Notes: generated from the sequence alone by a model not told the origin. 64,000 bases of DNA from CAZVEE01 sp964625525 (GCA_964625525.1 CAZVEE010000001.1:31738-95737); one strand, 5' to 3'. Positions 1 to 9,546 are shown, counted from the first letter of the stretch. Translations and numbers: made by a program.

Positions 1-1151
1 GACGCACGCACCAGTACAGCCATTTGCGCCAGGGACTCACCGTCCTTTTTCAGGGTCTCCATGGTATCAGTGACACTGCGGGCTTCTTCCGCGTCGTCAA
101 AGACGCCGCGAATGGTGAGGGGCTCGCCAGCCGCATCATCCGTCCACAGCGTTTTACCCAGACGTTGCTGGTTCCCAGCGATGAGCCCCGACGCAGCCCC
201 GAGAATATTTGCGGTCGAGCGGTAATTGCGCTCCAGGCGGATAACCGTTGCGTCGGGAAAGTCGGTCTCAAAGCGCAGAATATTGTCCACTTCCGCGCCG
301 CGCCAGCCATAGATGGACTGGTCGTCATCGCCCACACAGCAGATATTATGCGGCCCTTGCGCCAGCAGGCGCAGCCACAGATACTGGGCCACATTCGTGT
401 CCTGATATTCGTCCACCAGGATGTATTTAAAGCGCTGGTGGAACTCCGCCAACACGTCCGGGTTTTCCCGAAACAGGCGCAGACATTCCATCAGCAGATC
501 GCCGAAATCCACTGCATTGAGAAATTTCAGGCGCTCTTGATACTGACGGTAGAGGTCGCCGCCGCGGCCATTGGCGTACTGGCCGGCTTCGCTTTCGGGC
601 ACTTGGTCAGGCGCCCAGCCCTTGTTCTTCCAGCGGTCGATCAGGAAAGCGAGTTGACGGGCGGGCCAGCGCTTGTCGTCGATACGGTCGGCCTGCACAA
701 GCTGTTTCAGCAGGCGGATCTGGTCATCTGTATCCAGAATGGTGAAGGCGGAGGTCAGCCCGACCAGCTCCGCGTTGCGACGCAGGATTTGCGCGGAAAT
801 CGAGTGGAACGTGCCCAGCCACGGCATGCCTTCGACCACTGCGCCCAAAAGGGCGCCAATGCGCTCTTTCATCTCCCGGGCGGCCTTGTTGGTAAAGGTC
901 ACTGAGAGGATTTCCCGCGGCCAGGCGCGGCGTGTGGCGATGAGGTGGGCAATGCGCGTGGTCAACACGCGGGTCTTGCCGGTCCCGGCCCCCGCCAGGA
1001 CCAGCACCGGGCCGTCAAGTGCCTCGACAGCGGCGCGCTGCTCGGGATTGAGCGTGGTCAGATAAGGCGGTTCGGCCTGGGGCGCGGGCGCCCCAGGAAC
1101 GGGAGTGTCATCATCGTCAAGGTCGAACGGGTCGTCGAAGCTGTTGGGCAT
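1..1151 (-). CDS. UvrD/PcrA-type superfamily 1 DNA helicase (3' part cut by window edge)
   Basis: ATP-dependent 3'-5' DNA helicase of the UvrD/PcrA/Rep family, acting in nucleotide excision repair, mismatch repair and clearing of replication blocks. Translating the minus strand from the ATG at 1151 gives about 383 codons before the window ends. An acidic N-terminal tail is followed by Walker A (GAGTGKT, near residue 54), motif Ia (FTNKAAREMKER), motif II (VDEYQDTN), motif III (VGDDDQSIYGWRG) and motif IV (LERNYRS). The C-terminal half (motifs V and VI, helicase 2B domain) lies outside the window. It follows the ClC gene on the same strand after 58 bp. The family assignment is firm. Choosing between uvrD and pcrA is not possible from this part. 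Confidence 0.93.
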   Translation of the reverse strand, partial: MPNSFDDPFDLDDDDTPVPGAPAPQAEPPYLTTLNPEQRAAVEALDGPVLVLAGAGTGKTRVLTTRIAHLIATRRAWPREILSVTFTNKAAREMKERIGALLGAVVEGMPWLGTFHSISAQILRRNAELVGLTSAFTILDTDDQIRLLKQLVQADRIDDKRWPARQLAFLIDRWKNKGWAPDQVPESEAGQYANGRGGDLYRQYQERLKFLNAVDFGDLLMECLRLFRENPDVLAEFHQRFKYILVDEYQDTNVAQYLWLRLLAQGPHNICCVGDDDQSIYGWRGAEVDNILRFETDFPDATVIRLERNYRSTANILGAASGLIAGNQQRLGKTLWTDDAAGEPLTIRGVFDDAEEARSVTDTMETLKKDGESLAQMAVLVRA

Positions 1152-1209
1152 GATGCTCTGAAGGCAGGGACGGCGGTGTGGCGCGAGAGGCTCTTCGGGC
1201 CGGCCCCTT

Positions 1210-2817
1210 CTAGTGTTCCTCGATATTCGTCTCCACGAGACCCTTGTTATAGATTTCCAGGGCTCGTGTGTACGTGACAATCCCGATCACCGTCTGCGGC
1301 GCGGTCCGCTCCACCACTTGAAGCACCTCTACGCTGTATTTGTCCATGCGCGTCAACGTGGTGTCGAGCGAGGATTCCGGGTAGAGGCGGGGTGTCTGCT
1401 CGTCTTCAAGATCGTAAGGCGCGCCGAGGCGCTCCATGAAGTCGGCCACGCGGATCGTGTGCCGGACTGATGTGTAAGTTCCTTCTCTAATGTCGATGTC
1501 GCGCATGAGCAACTGCCATTCGAAGAAGCTCATGCGCATGTAGGACTGGTTTGCCGCCGTTGCCACCGCTGCAGAGACCAGCAGCGCGATGGTCATGGCG
1601 TAATCGGCCGTGAGTTCAAAAACGATCACACTCGTGGAGATCGGCGCACGCAGAACAGCCGCCGCCACCGCACCCATGCCAACAATGGCGTAAAAGCCGT
1701 AGGAGCTGGTCTGGGCTGGAAACAACCCATCGATGGCGATGCCCACGGCGCCTCCGGCCAGGGCCCCCAGATAAAGAGAGGGCCCGAACACGCCGCCGCC
1801 GAAACGGCTCGCGACCGTCACGGCTGTCGCGATGATCTTGGCCGCGATCAGCCCGAGCAGCACCCAGAGCGGGAAGGTCTCAAGCAAGGTGTCCGTGATC
1901 ACTTCATCTCCGGGGCCAAGGATCTCCGGCACCCACAACGCCATCACACCGAGCACCAGCCCGCCCGCCGGCGGGCGCATCCACAAGGGCACGTCCACTT
2001 GGGCGGCAAGCCATAGGGCGCCTTTGGCGGTTTGGACGAAAGCAATGGCCACGGCCGCCGCCGCCAGGCCCAGCGCCACAAAGGCAGGCAGCTCCAGATA
2101 AGAGACGAGTTGGTGTTCGGGCACGACAAATGCCGGTGTGTCCCCCAGATGCAGCCGCGAGACCACCGCGCCCGCGACACTCGCCGTCGCAATGGGCGCG
2201 AAAGAGCGCACCGCGTAGTGGCGCAGGATCACTTCATGGGCAAAGAGGAACCCGGCAATAGGAGCATTGAACAGCGCTGCCACCGCCGCTGAAACACCGC
2301 AGGCCATGAGAATGCGCGTGGTGCGCCGGGGCAGGTTCAACAGCCGAGCGCCCAGCGAGCCGAACGAGGCGCCCAGATGCACGTCCGGCCCCTCCAGACC
2401 CGCGCTGGCGCCCGAGCCCAGCGAGATCGATGAGACGAACGCCGAGCCGAGCGACGGCCCGAAAGGCAGCCGCCCCCCCTCCCGGTCATTGGCGGCGATC
2501 ACGTCGGCAATGCTCATGGGGCGTTCGATGCGCACCAGCAAGGTAAGCAGAATGCCCACCAGCAAGCCGCCCGCCGCCGGCGCGCCAATCACTTGCCAAG
2601 CCGGCAAGGCACGCACGGCCTCTACCAGAGTGGTCTCGCCGCCGGCCCCGAAAAACAGCCAGTGAAACCAATCAATCAGAAGATAAAAGACGATCGTGGC
2701 GTGTCCCGCGGCGATGCCGATGACAAGAGCCGCTGGCCAGATCAGCCGGTTGTTGAACTGGTTGCGTTTCACCCAGCTCAGAGCCTTGTCCGTCCATGTG
2801 CTCTGGCCTGTGCTCAC
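1210..2817 (-). CDS. ClC-family chloride channel or H+/Cl- antiporter
   Basis: Inner-membrane anion channel or exchanger of the voltage-gated ClC family, 535 residues, with many hydrophobic helices through about residue 430. Selectivity-filter motifs are visible: GSGAS (usually GSGIP), GLEGP (usually GREGP, keeping the gating glutamate but with Leu for Arg), and GGVFGPSLYLGA. A helix resembling the conserved PISTSVIVFELT segment follows. The last ~90 residues look like a single degenerate CBS-type domain. The gene lies 19 bp downstream of the pentapeptide-repeat gene and upstream of the helicase, so co-transcription is likely. The substitutions are seen directly; whether the protein is a channel or an exchanger cannot be told. 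Function in pH or anion homeostasis is inferred from the family. Confidence 0.9.
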   Translation of the reverse strand: MSTGQSTWTDKALSWVKRNQFNNRLIWPAALVIGIAAGHATIVFYLLIDWFHWLFFGAGGETTLVEAVRALPAWQVIGAPAAGGLLVGILLTLLVRIERPMSIADVIAANDREGGRLPFGPSLGSAFVSSISLGSGASAGLEGPDVHLGASFGSLGARLLNLPRRTTRILMACGVSAAVAALFNAPIAGFLFAHEVILRHYAVRSFAPIATASVAGAVVSRLHLGDTPAFVVPEHQLVSYLELPAFVALGLAAAAVAIAFVQTAKGALWLAAQVDVPLWMRPPAGGLVLGVMALWVPEILGPGDEVITDTLLETFPLWVLLGLIAAKIIATAVTVASRFGGGVFGPSLYLGALAGGAVGIAIDGLFPAQTSSYGFYAIVGMGAVAAAVLRAPISTSVIVFELTADYAMTIALLVSAAVATAANQSYMRMSFFEWQLLMRDIDIREGTYTSVRHTIRVADFMERLGAPYDLEDEQTPRLYPESSLDTTLTRMDKYSVEVLQVVERTAPQTVIGIVTYTRALEIYNKGLVETNIEEH

Positions 2818-2836
2818 CGTGTCCCCCGTCAGTCGC

Positions 2837-3376
2837 TCACCGGCATTGCCCCAGCGAGCCTTCTGCGCAGATGCGCTCGCCGTCGATCCAACGGGCGCCG
2901 CTGAGATCAGCTTCCAGAATGTCGGTGCGGTTCAGGAGCGCGTCGGTCAGGTCCGCCTCGCGCAGAATGGCGCGAAAGAAGCGGGCTCCGGTCAGGTCCG
3001 CGTCGCGCAGGATCGCGCCCGTGAGATCGGCCTTGGTGAAATCCGCCTCGCGCAGATACGCGCCGGTCAAGTCGGCGCCGATCAGGGTTGCCGAGAGGAA
3101 TTTGGCGCGCCGGGCGTCGGCGTCCCGCAGCACTGCCGTGCTGAGGTCGGACCGGTTGAAGCGGGCCTGGTCCAGATCGGCGCCCGTGAGATCCACGCCG
3201 GCAAACGGGCGCTCTTCCATGTAACAGCGCCGCCAGTCCACGCCGGGGCCAGCGGGGTCGTTACAGCCCGCCTGCGCTGGAGTGCTGGTTATGGCCGCCA
3301 CCGCCAGTAGGCCCAGAATCGCACAGCCAAGAGCGGCGATGCTCCGAGCGGTAAACCGTCTCCCCATGCTGCTCAT
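2837..3376 (-). CDS. exported pentapeptide-repeat protein
   Basis: 179 residues. An N-terminal signal peptide (hydrophobic stretch near 14-31, likely cleavage after AQA) precedes tandem pentapeptide repeats of A(D/N)Lxx type from about residue 60 to 160 (for example DLTGA, DLTGA, DLTDA). Such repeats form a right-handed quadrilateral beta helix. The C-terminus carries two cysteines in a short tail (ICAEGSLGQC). The start overlaps the stop of the upstream DUF4169 gene by 4 nt (ATGA), indicating translational coupling. A periplasmic or surface location is inferred from the signal peptide. The biochemical role is unknown; the fold does not specify a function. Confidence 0.85.
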   Translation of the reverse strand: MSSMGRRFTARSIAALGCAILGLLAVAAITSTPAQAGCNDPAGPGVDWRRCYMEERPFAGVDLTGADLDQARFNRSDLSTAVLRDADARRAKFLSATLIGADLTGAYLREADFTKADLTGAILRDADLTGARFFRAILREADLTDALLNRTDILEADLSGARWIDGERICAEGSLGQCR

Positions 3377-3603
3377 TCCTGCCCTGACTCCTCGCTGTTC
3401 TGGCCTGGATCAAGGCGTTTGCCGTCGAGCCGGGTCACGCTGCGCGTTCGCTCGACATCCTGCGCCGCGCGCAGGGGCTTGGGGGTGCCGAACTGAATCC
3501 GGTTGGCGGCGGCCGTGTCCTGCTTGGCCAAACGGGCACGGCGTTTGCGTTCCTGGCGTAAATTGGTGACGGTACTCACCCGGTGCTCATCGCTCACTGG
3601 CAT
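3373..3603 (-). CDS. DUF4169 family small protein
   Basis: 76-residue basic protein with the DUF4169 pattern: a conserved NLRQERKRRARL segment, an N-R-x-x-F-G motif (NRIQFGTP), and a terminal RLDGKRLD box. The family is confined to alphaproteobacteria and its function is unknown. From general knowledge it is often encoded close to fumC and sspB; here the AsmA-like gene separates it from that operon. A GTG eight codons in (before STVTNLRQ) is a plausible alternative start. It probably heads the minus-strand run leading into the pentapeptide-repeat and ClC genes. Confidence 0.8.
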   Translation of the reverse strand: MPVSDEHRVSTVTNLRQERKRRARLAKQDTAAANRIQFGTPKPLRAAQDVERTRSVTRLDGKRLDPGQNSEESGQE

Positions 3604-3774
3604 CTTCCTGTTACTGTCCCGTTGGCGGGGCCGCAGCCGGCGCCTAGTTTAAGCCATGCGTCGCCCAGGGAAAGCGGCCTTGGTGATTGGGTGGCGACGG
3701 CCCGGCAGGATGCCGCCAAATTGCTGCATTGTGAGTGTCCGGTTTGCGGGTGTGAAGGAAGAGGGGAAACGCGT

Positions 3775-6700
3775 TTGGCCCGTCTGTTGACGATTCTTGC
3801 CTTCGTGCTCGCGCTTGGCTTGTCGGCGGCGCTGGCGGTGCCGCCTTTGCTGGATTGGTCTTCGCTCAAACCGGCTTTCACGCGGGAGGCATCCGCCCGC
3901 CTCGGCGTCCCCGTCGGTGTGACCGGACCCATGAGCGTGCAGGTCCTGCCGGTGCCTGTGGTTTCCGCCCAGGCCGTGCGGGCAGACCTGGCGAGCGGCG
4001 AGGTGTTGACCGTCAAGACGGTCTCCGCCGAGCTGGACTGGGCGAGCGTGCTGGGCGGCGCCATGCGTGTGGTCAGCCTGACTGTGGATAGCCCGCGTGT
4101 GACCGCCGGTGCCGGCGGCATCGCACCCGATCCCTGGATCGAAACACTGCTGACGATGACGCCGGATCTGGAGCGAATCCGCGTGGCCGATGGCGTCATC
4201 CTCAGCCAAGAGGGGGCGCCGGTGTTGCGCCGCATCCGCCTCGACTGGCGCCATGACGAGCGGGGGGGCCGCTTTACCGTCCAGGCCAAGGTGCAGAACG
4301 CGCCCTTGCGCGCGAGCGGCTCTGTGCGCAACGGCGCATCCGCAAACAACAGCCCGGCGCCCAAGGCTGTGCGGCTGAGCGTCACCGCGCCCGATCACGG
4401 CATCAGCCTGCGCTTCACGGGCGCCACGGCCGGACGCCAAGTCTGGCCCTTGGCCGGTGATTGGACCATCGCCGGCGATAGCGTGGAAGCTCTCGGCGGG
4501 TTCCTCGCCGCGACACTCGGCACCGACGCGCCGGAGACCTGGCCGCCGGTGTTGGCCAGGCTGGCCGAAGACCCTCTGAAAGTCACTGCCAAGGGGCGTG
4601 CCACGCCGGGCCTGCTGCAACTGTCTCAACTGCAAGCGACGCTGGCGGGGCAGCAGGTGACGGGCGAGGGGCGCCTGGCCTGGGACGGTCCCGCGCCAGT
4701 GGCTGATCTCGATCTCAACGCGCAGACAGTGGCCGTGGAACAGCTAGCCGATCCGGCGCTTGTGACGCCAAGCCTGGATGGTGCCTGGCTCGACCGCTGG
4801 CATGACGCGCTCATTCCCAGGGCGGTGCCGGGCCTGCCGGCCGCGTTCGATCTGACGGCGCGGGTCCGGATCGCGACATTGTTGTGGGACGAAGCGGTCA
4901 TTCAGAATGTGCAGGCGGGGGTGCGTTTGCGTCACGGCCTGGCAGGGCTTGCCGAGGCCGGTGCCACGTTTCCGGGCGGCGCGCGTGTCAGGCTGAGCGG
5001 CCTGCCGGAACGCGCATCCGGCGCGCCCGTATGGCGAGGCCAGGCGAGCCTGAGCGCGCCCCATCCCCGCGCGGTGCTGGAAACCCTCGGCGTGGCCGTT
5101 GAGCGCACGGCGCCGGGCAGTTTCGGCGCTCTTGACGCCGCGGCGCAAGTGCTTGCCGCGGGCGACCGGCTGTCTTTCACGGCCCTCGACGCCCAGTTGG
5201 GGACTGCGGCGCTCAGCGGTGGGGTCGACGTGGTACGGGCCTTGGGCACAGCCGTGCCGGGTGCCGGGTCTGGTGCCGGACCTAGTGATCGTGACGTGAC
5301 GGTCCGTCTCCGGATGACAGGATTTGATGCGGAAACGCTGACAACCCTCATGGCCCCTGATGGCGTGTTTATGCCCGTGCGCCCGCTGCTGGCGCGCAGC
5401 CCGGTGACTTGGCTCGACACCTGGCCCGAACGCTTGCGCCTGGGCCTTGATCTGTCGGGAGAGGACCTGACACTGGCTGGCAAACCAGTGGAGGATCTGA
5501 GCCTTGCCGGATCGTTTTCCCGCGAGACTGCCATTCTCGATCGGTTTGATCTGCGCTTTGCCGATGGGGCGGTGATCACGGCCGCCGGTGCGGTCCCCCA
5601 AGTGAGCGGTCAAACCCCACGCCCAGGCGGACGGCTGAGCGCGGCGCTCACGGCTCCGTCTGTCCGTGTGCTGACCGGGGCGGCAGATGGGCCGGACGGG
5701 CCCGTGACTCTGGATCTGACGGCGGATGCAGCGCCAGACGGGTTAGCCGCGACAGTGGGCGGCGTGGCGGGACCGGCCACGCTCGATGGCGCTATCGCGC
5801 TCGTCTATCCGGGGCGCGAGACGCCGGCGCGGGTGCTGCCCCAGGGCACGGCAATCCTGCGTGTGGACACGTCTGACGGCCAGGATCTCGCGGCCTTGCT
5901 AGGGTTCGCCGTGCCGCCTGAAGCCCAGCCACCGGTCACGCGCCCGGGCCGCCTGCGGGCGGCGGTGGCCTTGGAAGACGCGGTGGGCGATGTGGATTTT
6001 ATGGTGGAGACGCCCGCCGTGACCGGATCTCTGACGGCCGATCTGGTGCGTGCGGAGACGCTCTGGCGGTATGACGGTCAGGTCATGCTGAGAGCGCTAT
6101 CGGGGGCGCCATTGGGTCTGCCAGAGGGAACGGTGGCCGATGGCCTGGCGCTGCGAGCGCAGATTGAGGGGGAAGGCCGGCGCGCCAGCTTGTCCAACAT
6201 CGAAGGCCGCGCCGGCACGGCCGTGCTTGAAGGCGGTCTGACTGTGGATTGGCCCGCGCTCGATCCAGAGGCGGGCCCCATGCCCGCGCCGTTGCCCCGG
6301 CTGACCGGCACGCTGGACTTGCGGGATGTGATCTGGCCCATGCTCACCCGCCAGGACACGACCGGGGCGGACGGTGAGCCATTGCCGCCTTGGTCCACCG
6401 CGCCTTTACCGGTCTCGTGGCTCTCACAAGGCGAGATGGATGTGGCGGTCAGCCTGTCCTCGCTGTCGGTCGGTCTATTGGCCGTGAATGATGTGCGTTT
6501 TGCAGCCCGTCTCGATACGCAGGGCCTGCGCCTGGAGGACGTGACGGGCCGGCTCGCGGGCGGGCGCCTGAGCGGGTCGGTCGTGGCGGTGCCGGTGCCA
6601 GGGGGGCTGGAGGTGGCCCTCGATGCGGGCCTTGCGGGCGCGCGCCCTTATGAGCCGGTGCCGGATGTGGACGATACGCTGGCGGCGCGCCTGGTGCTGC

Positions 6701-7266
6701 AAGGGGATGTCACGGCGCAGGTCACGGCCCAGGGGCGTTCTGTGTTCGACCTGATTTCCGGCGCGAACGGCACGGTGACAGCGGATTTCGAGGATGTGGC
6801 CGTGGCACCGCTCGATCTTGAGGCCCTGGCTACGGATTGGCCAGGGCTTGACAGCCTGTCCGTGTTCGAAGCGAAACTGAACGCGGTCAGCGCCAATGGC
6901 CTGACCCGGATCGGCGCTGTGCGCGGCACGCTGCCGGTCACGGGCGGCGTGGTGACCCTTGACGGGCTGTCGGGCGAGGTGGCGGCGGGGCCAGTGGCTG
7001 TGGACGGACGGATCAATCTGGCCGCCTTTATCGTGGACCTGGAAACGGCCTTGCCCGTGGCCGCCGATGCAGAGCCGTTGCGTCTGCGGGTCCAGGGACC
7101 GCTTGATGATCCCGAACGAGTGCTCGATGCGGCCGATTTGCGTTATGACTTGGCACTGCGCATCAAACGCACTCGGCCAGGGCGTATTTCGGAAGAAGAT
7201 CTGCCGGCGGAATTGCGGGAACTGCTGGATCTTCTCGACGAAGATGGCACGGCGGATCAGCCCTGA
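3775..7266 (+). CDS. AsmA-like envelope protein (TTG start)
   Basis: Very large AsmA/TamB-superfamily protein, about 1163 residues, anchored by one N-terminal transmembrane helix with the rest in the periplasm. Relatives bridge the inner and outer membranes and take part in lipid transport or outer-membrane homeostasis. Seen: an N-terminal hydrophobic segment (LLTILAFVLALGLSAALAVP), the typical AsmA opening (DWSSLKPAFTREASARLGVPV), long beta-rich repeats with alternating GxxxxxG/DLxL patterns, and a C-terminal AsmA_2-like segment (GTVTADFEDVAVAPLDL). The open frame extends upstream to 3583, but that part has no AsmA character. The TTG at 3775 has a strong purine-rich site (AGAGGGG) about 8 nt before it and directly precedes the anchor helix. 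The 3' end overlaps the convergent RHH gene by 10 bp. Confidence 0.85.
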   Translation: MARLLTILAFVLALGLSAALAVPPLLDWSSLKPAFTREASARLGVPVGVTGPMSVQVLPVPVVSAQAVRADLASGEVLTVKTVSAELDWASVLGGAMRVVSLTVDSPRVTAGAGGIAPDPWIETLLTMTPDLERIRVADGVILSQEGAPVLRRIRLDWRHDERGGRFTVQAKVQNAPLRASGSVRNGASANNSPAPKAVRLSVTAPDHGISLRFTGATAGRQVWPLAGDWTIAGDSVEALGGFLAATLGTDAPETWPPVLARLAEDPLKVTAKGRATPGLLQLSQLQATLAGQQVTGEGRLAWDGPAPVADLDLNAQTVAVEQLADPALVTPSLDGAWLDRWHDALIPRAVPGLPAAFDLTARVRIATLLWDEAVIQNVQAGVRLRHGLAGLAEAGATFPGGARVRLSGLPERASGAPVWRGQASLSAPHPRAVLETLGVAVERTAPGSFGALDAAAQVLAAGDRLSFTALDAQLGTAALSGGVDVVRALGTAVPGAGSGAGPSDRDVTVRLRMTGFDAETLTTLMAPDGVFMPVRPLLARSPVTWLDTWPERLRLGLDLSGEDLTLAGKPVEDLSLAGSFSRETAILDRFDLRFADGAVITAAGAVPQVSGQTPRPGGRLSAALTAPSVRVLTGAADGPDGPVTLDLTADAAPDGLAATVGGVAGPATLDGAIALVYPGRETPARVLPQGTAILRVDTSDGQDLAALLGFAVPPEAQPPVTRPGRLRAAVALEDAVGDVDFMVETPAVTGSLTADLVRAETLWRYDGQVMLRALSGAPLGLPEGTVADGLALRAQIEGEGRRASLSNIEGRAGTAVLEGGLTVDWPALDPEAGPMPAPLPRLTGTLDLRDVIWPMLTRQDTTGADGEPLPPWSTAPLPVSWLSQGEMDVAVSLSSLSVGLLAVNDVRFAARLDTQGLRLEDVTGRLAGGRLSGSVVAVPVPGGLEVALDAGLAGARPYEPVPDVDDTLAARLVLQGDVTAQVTAQGRSVFDLISGANGTVTADFEDVAVAPLDLEALATDWPGLDSLSVFEAKLNAVSANGLTRIGAVRGTLPVTGGVVTLDGLSGEVAAGPVAVDGRINLAAFIVDLETALPVAADAEPLRLRVQGPLDDPERVLDAADLRYDLALRIKRTRPGRISEEDLPAELRELLDLLDEDGTADQP

Positions 7267-7505
7267 TCGGGCTCTTGCACCGCTTTCAGGACGAAGACGC
7301 GAATGGCGCTGGACAGGCCCTGAACCGGGCCGGCTTTAGTGCGCGCCTCGTCGATCTGGCGCACGAGATCGGCGAGAGGGAGGGCGCGCCGCGCCGCAAT
7401 GGCTTTCAGCGCGTCCCAGAATTCCGGCTCCAGCGCGATGCTGGTGCGGTGCCCGGCGATGGTGATGGACCGTTTCGCCGGGCCCCGATCGTCCGCCGCC
7501 GCCAT
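7257..7505 (-). CDS. ribbon-helix-helix domain protein (PF13467 type)
   Basis: 82-residue protein with the alphaproteobacterial RHH_4 signature: RSITIAGHRTSIALEPEFWDALK followed in the family by a short helix and the SSAIRVFVL terminus, all visible here. RHH proteins bind DNA as dimers through an N-terminal beta strand, so a transcriptional role is likely, but no target is known for this family. The start lies 1 nt after the fumC stop, so it is the last gene of the sspB-fumC-RHH operon. Its 3' end overlaps the convergent AsmA gene. Confidence 0.85.
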   Translation of the reverse strand: MAAADDRGPAKRSITIAGHRTSIALEPEFWDALKAIAARRALPLADLVRQIDEARTKAGPVQGLSSAIRVFVLKAVQEPDQG

Positions 7506-7506
7506 G

Positions 7507-8898
7507 TTAGGCCTTCGGACCGATCATGTCTTCCGGCCGCACAATGGCGTCGAACTCCTCGGCCGTGACAAAGCCCAGGTTCAGCGCCTCTTCGCGCAAG
7601 GTCGTGCCGTTCTTGTGCGCGGTCTTGGCGACGGTTGTGGCGTTGTCATAGCCGATCTTGGGCGCCAGCGCCGTGACCAGCATGAGGGAGCGTTCCATCA
7701 GTTCCCGGATCCGCATCTCGTTGGGCTCGATCCCCACGACGCAGTTGTCGGTAAAGCTGACGCTCGCATCGCTCAGCAGGCGGATCGATTGGAGCAGCGA
7801 ATAGATCATCACCGGCTTGAAGACATTGAGTTCCATATGTCCCTGGCTACCGGCCATGGTCACGGGCGTGCGGTTGCCCATCACTTGGGTGCAGACCATG
7901 GTCATGGCTTCGCTTTGGGTGGGGTTCACCTTGCCCGGCATAATCGACGAGCCCGGCTCGTTTTCCGGCAGCATCAGTTCCGCCAGACCCGACCGGGGGC
8001 CAGAGCCCAGAAGGCGGATGTCGTTGGCGATCTTGAACAACGAGCATGCGATGGTGTTCAGCACCCCCGACATTTCCACGACCGCGTCATGGGCGGCGAG
8101 GGCCTCGAATTTGTTCTCCGCCGTGACGAAGGGCAGGCCCGTGACGGCCGCCACTTCCCGAGCAAAAGTCTCCGCAAAGCCCGGTTTGGTGTTCAGGCCC
8201 GTGCCCACGGCCGTACCACCCTGCGCCAATTGCAACAGGCGCGGCAAGGACGCCTTGGCCCGCTCGATGGCATAGCGGATCTGTGTGACGTAGCCGGAGA
8301 ATTCCTGGCCCAGGGTCAGGGGCGTTGCGTCCTGCAAATGGGTGCGGCCGATCTTGATGATGCCGCTCCAGGCGTCCGCCTTGGCGCTCAACGCACCGAG
8401 CAGATGCTCCAGCGCCGGAATGAGGGCGTGATGCACCTGCTCCGCGGCTGCCACATGCATCGCCGTGGGGAAAGTATCATTGGAGCTTTGCGCGCGATTG
8501 CAGTGATCGTTCGGGTGCACTGGATCCTTGGTGCCGAGCGTGCCGCCCAGGATCTGGATGGCCCGGTTCGAGATCACCTCATTGGCGTTCATATTGCTCT
8601 GGGTGCCTGAGCCGGTCTGCCAGACCACCAGCGGAAAGTGATCATTAAGCTGGCCGGCGATGACCTCGTCGGCCGCCTGCACGATGGCATCGGCAATGTG
8701 CGGCTCGATATTGTCGAGGCTTTTATTGGCGAGCGCAGCCGCCCGCTTGACGATGCCGAGCGCGCGCACCAGCGGCAGGGGCATGGTCTCGGTGCCGATC
8801 TTGAAATTGCCGAGCGAGCGCTGGGTCTGCGCACCCCAGTATTTGTCCGCTGGGACCTCCAGCGGTCCAAAGGAATCCCGTTCCGTGCGCGTGCTCAT
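7507..8898 (-). CDS. fumC: class II fumarate hydratase
   Basis: Oxygen-stable, iron-free fumarase interconverting fumarate and L-malate in the TCA cycle; cytoplasmic homotetramer. 463 residues, the normal class II length. Visible signatures: GSGTQSNMNANEV near residue 100, TSNDTFPTAMH-type segment (QSSNDTFPTAMH), GRTHLQDATPLTLGQ, and the superfamily signature GSSIMPGKVNPTQ near residue 318 containing the catalytic-loop serine and lysine. The start context EVPADKYWGAQTQRS is typical of FumC. It sits between sspB and the RHH gene on the same strand. Confidence 0.97.
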   Translation of the reverse strand: MSTRTERDSFGPLEVPADKYWGAQTQRSLGNFKIGTETMPLPLVRALGIVKRAAALANKSLDNIEPHIADAIVQAADEVIAGQLNDHFPLVVWQTGSGTQSNMNANEVISNRAIQILGGTLGTKDPVHPNDHCNRAQSSNDTFPTAMHVAAAEQVHHALIPALEHLLGALSAKADAWSGIIKIGRTHLQDATPLTLGQEFSGYVTQIRYAIERAKASLPRLLQLAQGGTAVGTGLNTKPGFAETFAREVAAVTGLPFVTAENKFEALAAHDAVVEMSGVLNTIACSLFKIANDIRLLGSGPRSGLAELMLPENEPGSSIMPGKVNPTQSEAMTMVCTQVMGNRTPVTMAGSQGHMELNVFKPVMIYSLLQSIRLLSDASVSFTDNCVVGIEPNEMRIRELMERSLMLVTALAPKIGYDNATTVAKTAHKNGTTLREEALNLGFVTAEEFDAIVRPEDMIGPKA

Positions 8899-9009
8899 GC
8901 TGCTGTCTCCCTATGGCTGCGCGAAGTCCTCGCCCTGTGGGAGCAGGTGATACGAGAGATGGCGAGCCTGCGCAACGCGCGGCCGCATCACGGCTGTGGC
9001 ACAGGCCAG

Positions 9010-9546
9010 TTACTTTTTGCGGAAGGCGTCAAGGCTCACCACTTCGCCGGTCTCCGCTGGTTTGGCCGCCGCATCCTCGGCTTTGGCGTCCTCGTCCTTG
9101 GGCGGGCTCAGGATCTCCGGTGTTTCCGTGGGCCCCAGCGCCTCCGCCTCATCCTCGCCCACGGCGCGCGGGCCGCGCGGATTGGAAAAACCCTCCACCT
9201 GGAACTCCAGGCCGAATTTCACGCCCGGATCCAGGAACGCCCGGACCGCCTTATACGGGATCACGATGCGTTCCGGCATTTTGTTGAAGCTCAACGTGAC
9301 GGCGACGGTGTCGTCCGTGGCTTGCAGGTCCCAGAACTGGTGCTGAATAACGATTTTCATATCGCCGGGATACTGGGCTCGCAGCACTTCCGACAGCTCA
9401 ACGCCCGGATAGCCGGTGGCGAAGACAATCTCGAAGTAATGGGCGCCGCGCAGGCCCTCGTCCTGCACCTTGGCAAAAGCCTGGCGCATGATGGTCCGCA
9501 GCGCGTCCTGCGCCATCAGGTCGTATCGCATATAGTCTTGTGCCAT
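9010..9546 (-). CDS. sspB: SspB family ClpXP adaptor
   Basis: Stringent-starvation protein B homologue, the ClpXP adaptor that binds ssrA-tagged peptides and delivers them to the protease. The start at 9546 (MAQDYMRYDL) matches the alphaproteobacterial family; the open frame continues 20 codons further upstream without similarity. A folded N-terminal SspB domain (about residues 1-120, including the beta-rich AVTLSFNKMPERIVIPYKAVRAF) is followed by an acidic linker and a short C-terminal tail (VVSLDAFRKK), the region that contacts ClpX. 178 residues. Its location about 1.4 kb from the tmRNA gene, which makes the tag it recognises, is notable but may be coincidental. Confidence 0.92.
   Translation of the reverse strand: MAQDYMRYDLMAQDALRTIMRQAFAKVQDEGLRGAHYFEIVFATGYPGVELSEVLRAQYPGDMKIVIQHQFWDLQATDDTVAVTLSFNKMPERIVIPYKAVRAFLDPGVKFGLEFQVEGFSNPRGPRAVGEDEAEALGPTETPEILSPPKDEDAKAEDAAAKPAETGEVVSLDAFRKK

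Noticed and set aside
24..905. Long plus-strand open frame at the left edge
   Set aside because: It is antisense to the UvrD/PcrA helicase, whose motifs are unmistakable; the frame has no protein-like features.
7339..8610. 423-codon plus-strand open frame
   Set aside because: Antisense to fumC, which carries its signature motifs on the minus strand.
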